64,000 bases of DNA, taken from NCBI GenBank assembly GCA_037953625.1, contig CM075655.1:14402001-14466000 (forward strand), written 5' to 3'. A model generated the notes under the pieces. That model made no database searches and was not told the DNA's origin. It saw only the letters and a list, made by a program, of their open reading frames with translations. Position 1 is the stretch's first letter. The number at the start of each line of letters is the position of its first letter. Of the stretch, positions 48,869 through 58,975 are shown piece by piece. This stretch comes from Crotalaria pallida. Lineage: Eukaryota > Streptophyta > Magnoliopsida > Fabales > Fabaceae. Position numbers and translations under genes: made by a program.

Positions 48869-50694
48869 CTCCCCCAAACTTAGCATTTTGCATGTCCCAG
48901 GCAAATGTAAAATAAAAATCTAAACAAAAGACAACCTCCCTAAATCAATATGAACACACCTAATCTAAGACTTCGAATCATGACTTCGACACATATTTTC
49001 ACAAGCTATTTACACAATCACAAACTAGTTAGAGTAACAAACCCAATCAGAACTTAGGACTAGTGAACACTCTCAACCTCTCAAATGTTACTCTCAAAAG
49101 TGTATAAGGTAATATTTCAATTAAGCACACAAGTTTATCAATGATAAAATGCTACCATATGCTTGACCATAGACCAAAATCGCCACTGAAATTATTGAAT
49201 GCATGCACAAATCAAAAGGTCTTATTTTTGGTTGTAATGGGGCCTGGCTAAAGTGTTAGGTGGGATATAAGAAAGAAGGGATAAACCAAGGGCTAAAAAT
49301 GCAAAGCATAATTCCCCTAGAATCATGAATGAGCACTAAGTATATTACCATGGAATCACAACTCAATTCACAACTTTATTCTTCTTACTTTTCAATTTTT
49401 CCTCTACCCTCTTCCTTTTCATTACTTTTCTTCTTTTTCTTTTCTCTTTTCTTGGAAGAGTAGTAGGCACAACACTTTACTTCTTTTTTTTCCTTTTCTT
49501 TTGCATCACATTCCACTTAATTGCTCATCCAAAATTTCTAAGGTACTCTCAAAGAACAATACAATTAATGCAGGGTACCAAATTATATAACATTATAAGG
49601 CTCAAAGTGGGCAACTAAGGGAACAATTTTCAATCCAACATTCTGAAAGCCTCAAAAACACATCCTAAGTGCCTTAATCATTTTCATGCATGCAATCAAT
49701 CATCAATTTTGAAATGGTCACAGGTCAAGTTCTAGAACAACAATACCAAAGTGAACACACTCATGAAAGAAACAGGGGTCTCAAAATCAGAATAGATCAA
49801 ATATAACATACCCCATCAATAGGCTCAAAAACTCACAGGGTTAAAGTCAGTTCACTAATCACAAGTTCTGAAAGCATTTTTCAAAATAACTAGTTCACAA
49901 CAGTATTCACAGCTCAATCAAAAAGTGCCAAAAGCCAAAAAGTCTAAGTCCTAAACTAAGTATATACATACATTATCAGAGAAAAAGTCCTAAGGTTAGA
50001 AAAATTAATTACTCTTGCTAAGGACACAAACCAATACAAAATATGGGAGAAAAAATTCAGATCTGAAAAATAAAATTTTTATTTTGTATATCCTCCCCCC
50101 AAACTTAGATGTTGGCTTGTCCTCAAGCAAACTAATCTAGCCTACACTACAAAATAAAAATTAAAACTACCTAAGAAAGATGGACAATATTTTTGGTGAG
50201 ATACAGGTCCTGGGGTGCAATATTGAAAAAAGAAATTGGGGCTAATGGGGTCCAAATCCTAAAAATACAAATCTAATCCTAAAAAAAATCTATCCCTAAA
50301 AAATAGAAAAGAAAAAAAACGAAAATAAATAATAAAATAAAAAAATCTATTCTAAAAATAATCCTAAGAAGATAAATCTAATCCTAAAAAAGATAAAAAC
50401 AAAATCCTAAAAAGATATAAAACTAATATAATCCTAAAAGATAAGAATAAAAAAAAATCTGTTGCTAAAAAAAAATAAGATAAACAAAAAACAACTTCCT
50501 AGAGATAAAGATAAATCTAATCCTAAGAGATAAAATGGTAGAATCAGAATTTGACCCAAAAACTGAACTTTTGCACCCCAAGTAGGAGTGAAATTCCCCC
50601 AAATAGGGCTTTCACAGCCCGACGCGCCTGAGGCGCGCCACCGCGTGCGCCTGGGGCGCACGAGGTCTGTACCTCCATTTTTTTTAACAACTAC
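48869..50694 (-). other. E6 interior 3' part, non-coding, with two polypurine-like tracts
   Basis: Directly inside the LTR, 48869 onward reads ctcccccaaacttag on the plus strand, a minus-strand polypurine tract. A second, similar tract followed by a similar sentence (cccccccaaacttag, then tgtcctcaagcaaac) lies near 50093. AT-rich low-complexity sequence fills 50270-50520. A GC-rich inverted repeat like those of the LTR lies at about 50617-50660. No gene. Confidence 0.75.
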
Positions 50695-51820
50695 CTAAGA
50701 ATTGAAACCTACACTACTACTTATGTACAAAACAAATCCACCAGGATCCCAAATTCTATGGGTCAAATCCCATGTGATGCAACAATAATGAGTTATGCCC
50801 ACATCCCATGGGGAAGACCTTGGGTGATGATGGTGGATTAAGGAATTTTCAAAATAGAGTTCAAACCCACCACGATTAAAAGGTATATTCCTTAATCCAT
50901 ACATCATCCCAGCAAAATTTTCTTTTCTTCCATCATCCATCATGAAGTTGTTAACTCCATTAGTCAGGAAGATTACTTTCTCATGCTTCCCATTGCCTAA
51001 TAATGACTCATATTGCTCTAGATATTTTTCATAAAAGTACTTAGGCTGAATATAATAGAAAAATTTTGAATCACCCAAGCATGAATTAGATTTAATAAAA
51101 TTCTCTATAACAACAAATTCCTCATGCAAGGGTGGTTCAATTTTTCTATAATTTTCAAACCTTCTATTGTTATATTTCGATCCTCTTCCTCTAACCTATC
51201 ATGCACAATTTCTTTCTCAGATTTTTGCTCCTCCAAAGGGATTTGATCATTGGTCACATCCATCACCACAACTTCTTCCTCTTTTTTAGGAGAGTCAAAA
51301 ATTGTTGATAATGCTTGTGACTCCTCAGATATTTGTTTTGAAATTAAATTTGCTCAAGTGCTATTTTTATGTTCTCAAAACTTTTTCTGTTTTCTTCTTT
51401 TATAAAATTAATTTCTTGAACATTACTACTAAATTTTTTAGCTAATTTCTCTTGGTTAATTTCCCAGGACTCTTTCTCCACAGGGGGAGGAATTGGCTCA
51501 ACACGAGGGAATCCAAAATTATTTTTGCAATCTTTAGCATAATCCTCAGTGGTTTGAGCCAATTTCTCTAGACCTATTTCCATTGGGGTTTTACTAGGAG
51601 GAGGAGGCTCCACATGAGAAAATTGAGAATAGTATCTTTCCTTTTTCATATCATTAATCTGTTGATTCATTATCTCTATATCTATTTCCCATTGGGCCTT
51701 CCTAGGAGTTATATTTTGTGCGACATAGTATGGAGGATAAGGATAATATGGAATAAATCTATCACAATTTGAATCCCTATTACAACTATAATTATACATG
51801 AGAAAGTACAAATTACACAA
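50695..51820 (-). pseudogene. E6 gag-like or orphan ORF, in three frames
   Basis: I do not recognise the protein. The first segment (51820-51344) has three related blocks of about 40 residues built on W/M-E-I ... E-K-L-A, separated by proline stretches (VEPPPPSK, VEPIPPPVE), and a coiled-coil-like charged end. After a frameshift near 51350 an acidic, EEE/EEQKSEKE-rich segment continues to about 51130. A second frameshift leads to 51129-50695, about 144 residues, with FFYYIQPKYFYEKY, KVIFLTNGVN and WDPGGF. Position just after the PBS suggests a gag remnant or an accessory protein. There is no zinc knuckle or pol motif. Conservation elsewhere cannot be judged from this window. Confidence 0.5.
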
Positions 51821-51860
51821 ATAATTACAAAAAGTACCGAAAAGAAATTAGAATCGAATT

Positions 51861-51882
51861 TCAATCCCCGACAACAGCGCCA
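51861..51882 (-). other. E6 primer binding site, tRNA-Asp type
   Basis: The minus strand reads TGGCGCTGTTGTCGGGGATT, near-complementary to the 3' end of plant tRNA-Asp, 6 bases inside the LTR end at 51889. It sets element orientation to minus. Confidence 0.85.
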
Positions 51883-51888
51883 AAAACT

Positions 51889-53317
51889 TGTTGATTGTCT
51901 AGCAAGAGTACTAGGTCGACAAGTAATACAGATAGTAAGTGAGTATCGTTCCACTCGGGGATTGCAAATTGTTTCTAATAACTTTTCACCAATTCATAAT
52001 TATTAATGCAACTTGTTATTGAATTTTAGAAGGAGAAGGAGAATTTAAATAAAATAAAATAAAAAGATTGAGAAGATAAGATGGTTAGAAAGCAATAGAA
52101 AAAGGTTAGGAACATGGTTTCGTTGTATGATTCACTTATTTAACTATGAATTAGGTTTTCCTTCAAATCAAGAACAATTCCTAAATTAGTAACTATCAGA
52201 TCTCTCATGTTTAGTTACCGTTCATTTTTCCGATTATTAATTCTCAATCTCTCAAGTAATTAAATTACCGAATAAATAATTTATTAAGAACATGGAATTA
52301 ATTAGTTATATAACTAACCAATTAGATCTCTCTGTATTGAATAGTTATACCGTTGAATTGCATGGCCTATTCTAAATCCTAATTCTCATTAGTAACTTAG
52401 AAAATCCACAACATAAATTGCGCAGGTTTATGTGATAAAAACACAATCAATGCTTGATTTAAAAACAAGAAAACACTAAATCATAAATTAAAATCAGTTA
52501 CACCATACAATTTACACCATGTTCCTAACAAAAAGTTTTAGTTACACATATAGAAATAAAGAAAACAGAACCAAAGAGAAAACCTCATATCATAGACAAT
52601 ACAGGCTAACTCTCCAAGAGACCTTCAATCCTCACGCAGATCTCTCTTGTAGCGATGATCTCCAATCTTTGTGCCTTGCCTCCTTGCTCTCAATAGATGT
52701 TACTAACCTCTCTCTAATCCTAATTGAATTCTATTATCTCAAAACCTACTGAAAACTATTTACAAATCCTCTATTTAAAGAATAAAACAGATCCTAAAAT
52801 AAATTTTAATTAAATCTAGTAGATAAGGTCCATGTTTATCTTCTAATTTCTTACCAAGTCTAAGATATGAAGCCAAATTAGACTTCTCTTCTTCTACTTT
52901 GTTCAGAATCCGGTCAAATTGGGCCTCCAGCAGTACACGCGCCCCAGGCGCACGCGACCTCGCGCCCCAGGCGCGCAGGTCTGATGACAGCTTCTTTTCC
53001 ACATAGGCGCGCCTCAGGCGCACCCGGTCTCGCGCCTCAGGCGCGCGGGAAAGTTCCCGACTCCGTTTTGCTCCGTTCTTTTTCCTACTTCAAGATCTTT
53101 TCGTCCTCTTTTCAGGTCCATAAATATTTTCTCCATTTTGAGCTCCAAAAAGTACCTGAAACACTAGCAAACGGATCAAAACGTTGAAAGGACCCTAAAC
53201 TACTAAAAATAATTAAAATCTACTAAAAAGTCCTAAATTTGCTAGAGAAGCAAGCCAAATACATAGTAAAAGGGAGTCCAAATAATGCTCAAATCTATAT
53301 ATATTGGACCTAAATCA
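51889..53317 (-). repeat. E6 5' LTR (1429 bp)
   Basis: Pairs with 44041-48868. The GC-rich inverted repeats near 52937-53046 include GCGCCTCAGGCGC at 53009 and 53032 (23 bp apart), one more palindrome than the other LTR has at that point. No gene. Confidence 0.92.
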
Positions 53318-53322
53318 GAATG

Positions 53323-53748
53323 CTGCAGATCACAAATGAATTCTTGGAAAGAATTCGGGAGTTACAACAAGCAGATGAAGAGTTGATTGAAAAGATGAGG
53401 TTAGGTTCAGAAGGGAAGGAACCTGATTTTAAGATTGGGTTGGATGAAATTCTTCGTTTCAGAACAAGGATTTGCATAACAAAAGATCAGGAGGTTAGAA
53501 GATTGATTCTTAATGAATCACATAAGAGTCGGATGAGTATGCATCCTGGATCAACCAAAATGTATCAGGATCTGAAGAAAATGTTTTGGTGGTCTGGTTT
53601 GAAAAAGGATGTCGTGGAGTATGTGGATTCATGTTTAATTTGTCAGAAAGCTAAGGTAGAGCACCAGAAACCGGGAGGACAGTTGCAACCCTTAAGTATC
53701 CCTCAATGGAAGTGGGATAGTATCTCAATGGATTTTGTATCTGGGTGA
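53323..53748 (+). pseudogene. pol: E2 pol after E6: RNase H end and integrase zinc finger
   Basis: Continues pol from 44040: LQITNEFLERIRELQQ, a linker, then the HHCC-type integrase finger (HKSRMSMHPG, CLICQKAK) and the start of the core with D in SMDFVSG. The frame ends in a stop right after this motif, because about a dozen codons present in E1 (from LPRTATGHD) are deleted between two tgg words and the frame shifts. The ATG near 53320 is internal to pol, not a start. Joining 44040 to 53323 restores the frame at the TSD. Confidence 0.92.
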
Positions 53749-54737
53749 TTGTGGATCGGTTGACTAAGTCAGCGCATTTTATTCCGATAAATATGTGCTA
53801 TCCTTTGAATAAGCTTACCCAGTTCTACATTAAGGAGGTAGTTCGTCTACACGGAGTGCCTTCAAGTATAGTGTCAGATTGAGATCCCAGGTTTGCTTCA
53901 CAATTCTGGAAGAGTCTGCATAACGCTATGGGAACAAGTTTAAAGTTGAGTTCTGCGTATCATCCACAGACGGATGGTCAAATGAAGAGAACTATTCAGT
54001 CTTTGGAAGATATATTGAGGGCTTGTGCACTTGAAGAGCAGGGAAGTTGGGATCAAGTGTTACCCCTTGCAGAATTCACATATAACAACAGTTATCATGC
54101 AAGCATCGGAATGGCACCATTTGAGGCTTTGTATGGAAGGAAATGCCAAACCCCGCTATGTTGGTTTCAAGTGGGGGAGAACTTAGTGGTTGGACCAGAA
54201 ATTGTGCAGCAGACAATTGAGAAGATTAAGATGGTTCAGGCAAAGATGAAAGCGGCTCAGAGTCGGCAGAAGAGTTATGCTGATAAGAGGAGAAAACCAA
54301 TAGAGTTTTTGGAAGGCGATCATGTGTTTCTTCGGATAGTTCCGATGAAAGGAATTAGTAGAGCCTGGAGAACCCGAAAGCTTTCACCTAAGTGTATAGG
54401 TCCATACCAAATCCTCAAGAGAGTTGGCCCTGTTGCCTATCAAATAGCTTTACCACCCTCTCTGTCAAATTTGCATAATGTCTTTCACGTTTCTCAGTTG
54501 AAGAAATATGTGCATGACCCCTCGGTTGTTTTGAAAATTCAACCTGATGATCTAGCTTTGAAGGAGAACCTTACCTTTGTAGCCAGACCGGTCCGGATAG
54601 AAGATCGTGAAGTTAAGCAGCTCAGGGGAAAAGAGATACCTTTAGTTAAGGTTATATGGGAAAATGCTAACGTGTCTGAAGCTACATGGGAATTAGAGGA
54701 GAAGATGCGTCAAGAGCGTCCTGAGTTGTTTATGTAA
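53749..54737 (+). pseudogene. pol: E2 integrase core remainder, GPY/F module and chromodomain
   Basis: After the deletion the core reads VIVDRLTKSAHFIP in a shifted frame. A TGA at 53880-53882 replaces the arginine codon of SDRDPRF. The third catalytic residue is also lost: DGQMKRT here against DGQTERT in E1, so E is K. The rest is open to 54737: FEALYGRKCQTPLCW, GPYQILKRVGPVAYQIALP (GPY/F), and the C-terminal chromodomain-like VKVIW ... EATWELEEK. Two stops or shifts and a lost catalytic residue make integrase inactive; the C-terminal part stayed intact. Confidence 0.92.
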
Positions 54738-54741
54738 GTTA

Positions 54742-54781
54742 GAATTTCGGGGACGAAATTCCTTTTTAAGTGGGGGAGTAG
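54742..54781 (+). other. E2 GGGA hairpin and polypurine tract
   Basis: Stem gaatttcg/cgaaattc around GGGA at 54742-54761, starting 4 bases after the pol stop, then AAGTGGGGGAGTAG up to the 3' LTR. Confidence 0.88.
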
Positions 54782-55484
54782 TGTAACACCCCTAATTTTC
54801 GTCTCCCGGATAATAAGGAAATTAATAATAAAGTTTTATTATTAATTTATATAAATTTTCCAAGTTTATATTTTGTATTTAATTAGCCTTGAAATATAAA
54901 AAAGGTGAAGGTATTTTTATATGGTGAATAAATACAAAAATATAGATATTGCATTTTAGTCCTTGGGTTAGGACCTAAATGTAATATTAGAAAGGTTCTT
55001 GGAGTTAAAAGTTTTAAAAGTGTTATTTTTTAAATTTTACACTGATCTAACCGGTTAGTAATGCCCTGTAACCGGTTACACGATGAACCCAGAAACTGGG
55101 TTAGTGCGTTTTGATGAGTAATCACAAGATTAATCCACGAATTCGCCACGAAATCAGCTCTAGATTAGTGGAAAACACGCGTCATTGTGCATATCAACCT
55201 GATTTCTCTATATAAGCCATTGTTGTTGATGGAATTTGGTTGAATTTCTGGGGGAAGTGCTGAAACTCTGTTGCTAGGGTTCCTAAATTCGTCCTTTAAA
55301 TTCTTCTTCGTGCAAGTGAGTTAGGATTTGAGTGATACACTACTGGAAATCTTGAATCAAGGGCTTTTCATTGATATAAGATTCGTGAGCAGAGAGTTCT
55401 TGTGTGGGGAGAAATCAATCCAAGAAATTGAAGCTGTCAACACTGTCTCTGTGTTCGTGGAGCTGTCTTTGAGCTTCGATTTAG

Positions 55485-57225
55485 GTAAGCTCAAGCACTC
55501 TTTGAATCTCAAACCACATTGATTTTCTTGTGCATGTTGCATACAACAAGTCCTAACCATTTTCCCCAAATTATGTTACCTTTTCATGCACCAAAATCTC
55601 TGGTTTTTGAACCCTGTTGAACCTGTGTTGGTTGAGGACAGAGCTTGAGGTTCCTGTGGATTTCTTGTCAAAGTCAGTGATTTCACTCATCAAACACGAA
55701 TTAGACGTATGGGAGAAGTTTACCTTATACTAGATTGAGACTAAAATCATGTGTTTTAGGACTTGAGTCAACAAAGACTCAAAAAGGGCATTATGTGATT
55801 AGGTTAAAAGGCTTGGAGGCCATTTCTGTGTCTCAATTCTTTTTGAGCAAGTTTGATAATCTGCATGCAAGGGATTATGATGATTGAATCATGATCTAAA
55901 TGCTTATTATGGGTTTTGTGGTATTAAATTGTGTTTATGATGGTTTTTATGCAATTTGATACTCTAAAATGAATGCATGCAAATAAAACATGTTTCTGTG
56001 GTTGAACATGTTTAAATTAAGGTATGTGAACTCTATTGAGTGTTGAAATTGGTTAGATTTGAGTATTGAAAATAATGGTATGCAAAACTTCACTTTTCAG
56101 TGTGCAGTCTACATAATCTAACAGGTTATTCGATATTTGTAACCGGTTAAATATTGTAAATTTTCAAACAAACTGAATTTCTGAAATTGGCACTGTATCC
56201 TTACCATTTGCACTCAAGTCTATACTCTAATTTCACTTGGAATCAATCTGAAAACATGTTAATAAACACTGTTTATTCCAAATTGTGATTGAGGAGTCAA
56301 TGCCTTAATATTCTAAGATAATTTCAAGAGGAAATTATGCTTAATTGGAATTGAGTTGTGATTTAGACTTTTGAATGATGAAATCAGTGGGTTTGAGGTA
56401 TAAACCAATGCTGAAACTTTGTTTATGGATTGGGTGGAGAATTCAAGAAAAAGGGTTTTCTGAATTGCAATGGTTAGTAAGTTCAGGTCTGTAATTCTAA
56501 CCGGTTAGCTTGAGACTGTAACCGGTTAGTACCTGAAACTGAAAAATAAAAAGTTAAGTCTTTTAAATGAAAAGCTTAATACCAATGGTTGAGATTTCCC
56601 AATCCAAGTTTAATGGCATGTTTTTAAGTAAATTCATGGATGAATTTTGGTGCCAAAGGTTATACCTCAAATTAATCATTCAAAAGAGAAATTGAGATAT
56701 CTCTAAATCACAATAATTAAATTAAAGATAAAAATCAACCTTAATAATTGTGCATTCATGCATAGAGAATGGAAGATATGTTGGTAGGAAACGTTTATCA
56801 TATTCTGGGAATATGAGGAGGGTACTCAGGGAGTACCAAATTTGTAACCTACTTGATGACACATTCTGGGAATGTGGCCAGTGTCTGGGACATGGTTTTT
56901 ATGCGTTCCGGGAACGTGATACACACTCTGGGAGTGATGTTTATTTATCCAAGTATGGTTTGACATACGTTCTTGGAACGTATGTTAGTGTTCTGGGAAC
57001 ACACTGGTGTATTGGATGGACGTCCAAGATGGACTAATAGTGGAGGCCTCAGTTGTGGATAGAAAATCATGCATCATGCCACCTGCATTAAAAGAGATAT
57101 AATGTTGAAAAATTGGTGTGCCCATATGTACTTGCATTATTGTCTGTCCATGATATACTTGTGTTTGTATTTTAGTCTTTATTTATTATGTATATGTGTA
57201 TACTTACTCCTTATGCCCTGTTTAG
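55485..57225 (+). other. Putative intron in E2 3' LTR
   Basis: Donor-like GATTTAG|GTAAGC at 55484/55485 and acceptor-like CCCTGTTTAG|GTG at 57225, three bases before the LTR ORF start codon. Length 1741 bp. E1 and LTR-A have equivalent sites. Inferred, not shown. Confidence 0.45.
56799..57002. repeat. Hairpin array in E2 3' LTR: eight inverted repeats with different arms
   Basis: Units: catattc/gaatatg (56799-56815), ggtactc/gagtacc (56821-56837), cacattc/gaatgtg (56860-56876), tgtc/gaca (56882-56892), cgttc/gaacg (56904-56916), cactc/gagtg (56924-56936), acatacgttc/gaacgtatgt (56963-56985), gtgttc/gaacac (56988-57002). Loops are three bases: tgg, agg, cgg or ttg. All arms end TC/GA at the loop but differ outside it, and all pair perfectly. 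Confidence 0.92.
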
Positions 57226-57228
57226 GTG

Positions 57229-57702
57229 ATGGCCAGATACCTAGCCTGCATCGAGATACGCCCTATCCCTAGTGGTATATGGACGTACGAGGAGCACCGA
57301 GCCACCTTTGAGGGGGAGGTGGAGATCACTCTCTACCACCCTAATCCTCTGGTTCGGGTGCGACCTCGTAGATTTAGGATCCCTTTAGTCTATACTATGC
57401 ATGTTCCACCCTTTTACACATATAGAGGACCACCCCCGGCTCGACCAGTGCGTCGATTTCATAGTTTTCGTTTTAGAGCTGCCACTCGTACTCATCCTTC
57501 TTCCCATAGAGTTGTTACTAAGGAGACTCCTTCTCCTGGTCCGACTGACTTTGAGAGGACTGCTTCTGCAGATCCTAGGCCCAGTGGTAGGGTCTCTGAA
57601 CAGTCGGGCGAGGTCGAGGAGGATCCCGTGGAGGATGAGGACGAGGAGGAGGTGCCTGTCGAGCCTACTGTTTCTTCTAGAGGTGGACCTGCTGGTTCCT
57701 AG
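57229..57702 (+). CDS. LTR-encoded ORF of unknown function, E2 copy (157 codons)
   Basis: Intact. The start is ATG 57229, just after acceptor-like TTTAG|GTG; the preceding GTG is also in frame. Blocks CIEIRP, EHRATFEGEVE, YHPNPL, FRIP and YTMHVPPFYTY are shared with the E1 copy, with differences mainly at third codon positions. The middle is basic and rich in R, P, H (RPVRRFHSFRFR), the tail acidic (GEVEEDPVEDEDEEEVP). No membrane segment, signal peptide or enzyme motif is seen. Two other plus/minus frames over the same bases are shadows. A role in regulation, packaging or host interaction is open; nothing in the sequence decides it. The matching 5' LTR copy is broken. Confidence 0.62.
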   Translation: MARYLACIEIRPIPSGIWTYEEHRATFEGEVEITLYHPNPLVRVRPRRFRIPLVYTMHVPPFYTYRGPPPARPVRRFHSFRFRAATRTHPSSHRVVTKETPSPGPTDFERTASADPRPSGRVSEQSGEVEEDPVEDEDEEEVPVEPTVSSRGGPAGS

Positions 57703-58351
57703 GAGCCTGCATAGCATAGATATTTTGGATCCTAGGTCTAGGGATAGAGCTGCAGAGGATCAAAGGAGCTGCTGAGGACATGGATGACCTGCTCTGGGAC
57801 TTCTATTTTGAGTTTGTTATATATTGTACATATTTTGAGAGGTCTTGGAGTGAGGTGTATTTTTTAGCAGCTAGTTATGTATATGTTTTACCAAAAACTT
57901 GCTATCTCGACTTTTGCTACTTGCTACTGTGATACTGGTGGGGGTTTTATGTTCTGATATATATATATATATGATTTTTTTTTCTTTACCTCAGCAGTGC
58001 CCCACAAATATTGTTTTTACTTCCGCATACTCTGATTTTGGTTCAAAAGGATTCGGCAATAAGTTTATATTCTATAAGTTCGATCAATCTCAAGAGACAA
58101 ATAATATGTTTTTAATCAACGCTATGGATATGTTCTGTTATATTAAAAAGACATTGTCTCGAGAGCCTTTTTGTAGTTAAGATATTATTAAGCCGAATTC
58201 AAATTATTCATCAAGGTTAAAGGTGTTTATAATTGAGCAAGTACAAACTAAAAAGGAAAAATTTTTCTAGACCAAATTTTTGGATAGCAAGTATTCTATA
58301 TTTGGAAATATTAATTATTTTCAATATATAAAGCAAGTGTGTCACAGAGAA

Positions 58352-58975
58352 CGTATACGGGTCTTTTGGATGGACGTCAGCTTGAGTGATAGCTGGAGAT
58401 TCTCTGGAAATTGAGAGATAGAAAGCATGCATCATGCCATCAAAATTAAATAAGATAATTATAACTGATAATAGTTGGATTCTATGCATGTGCATGTTAT
58501 TTGTTATCCGTTAGTTATAACTGTTTACATTCTTGTTATTCTTATTTGATTATGTGAATTGTATTTGCTTACCCCCATGCCCCTGTAGGTGATGGCGCGA
58601 TTCCTAGCCTGCATCGAGTTACGCCCACTCCCTAATGGAGTGTGGTACTACGAGGACCATCGAGCCACGTATGAGGGACAGGTAGAGGTGATAGTCTATC
58701 ACCTTCATCCTCTGGGTCGTTTTCGTCCTCGTAGGTTCCGAGTCTCGATTGTCTATACCATGCATGTTCCCCTTTTTACACTTACCATGGACCACCCCCA
58801 CAGAGACCTTCTCAATGTTTTCATAGTTTTCGTTTTAGGGCTGCCACTCGATCTCACCCTGCTGCCTCTCGTGTGGTTAGAGAGGATACTCCTGTCCCTG
58901 GTCCAACTAGTCCGGTGCATGGGTCTTTCCCTATCGACCTAGTGCCCAATGGAGGGGCACGGAACCCATTGGATG
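58352..58975 (+). repeat. LTR-A, right part, cut by C1
   Basis: Continues LTR-A from 33698 after the right TSD of E2 (gagaa, 58347-58351). It has the end of the hairpin region, an acceptor-like CCCCTGTAG at 58588 and the LTR ORF. It stops where C1 begins near 58976; the last roughly 900 bases of this LTR are not in the window. Confidence 0.85.
58592..58975 (+). pseudogene. LTR ORF copy in LTR-A, frameshifted and truncated
   Basis: Third independent copy of the LTR ORF. It starts at ATG 58592 with MARFLACIELRPLPNGVWYY, clearly related to the E1 and E2 copies. A missing base near 58770, within the YTMHVPPF block, shifts the frame; the continuation (REDTPVPGPTSP) is readable in the next frame. 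C1 then cuts it at about 58975. The function is unknown. The copy shows the ORF was already in the LTR before E2 and C1 inserted. Confidence 0.8.

Larger units (their letters stand above)
44041..53317 (-). mobile_element. E6: tRNA-Asp-primed non-autonomous LTR element, host of S1
   Basis: LTRs 44041-48868 (1408 bp once S1 and one TSD are removed) and 51889-53317 (1429 bp); perfect TSD gaatg (44036-44040, 53318-53322). The PBS at the right side of the interior gives minus orientation. The tRNA-Asp primer type is used by Athila/Tat-like plant Gypsy elements and others. The only coding trace is a broken gag-like frame; there is no pol. Confidence 0.92.
33699..58346 (+). mobile_element. E2: chromovirus with broken gag-pol, host to three later insertions
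   Basis: 5' LTR 33699-40982, 3' LTR 54782-58346, PBS at 40990, polypurine tract ending 54781, perfect TSD gagaa (33694-33698, 58347-58351). The coding order is gag, protease, RT, RNase H, integrase, chromodomain on the plus strand. E5 lies in the 5' LTR and E6 (with S1) in pol. Without insertions it would be about 11.6 kb. At least one frameshift, two in-frame stops and an integrase deletion disable it. Confidence 0.95.
54782..58346 (+). repeat. E2 3' LTR (3565 bp)
   Basis: The complete version of the E2 LTR. Order: TAACCGGTTA pair 55048/55069, TATATAA 55209-55215, donor-like TTTAG|GTAAGC with GT at 55485, pairs 56119/56140 (first copy taacaggtta) and 56498/56519, hairpin array 56799-57002, acceptor-like CTGTTTAG at 57225, ORF 57229-57702, a TA microsatellite near 57957, LTR end TGTGTCACA. 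Confidence 0.94.
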
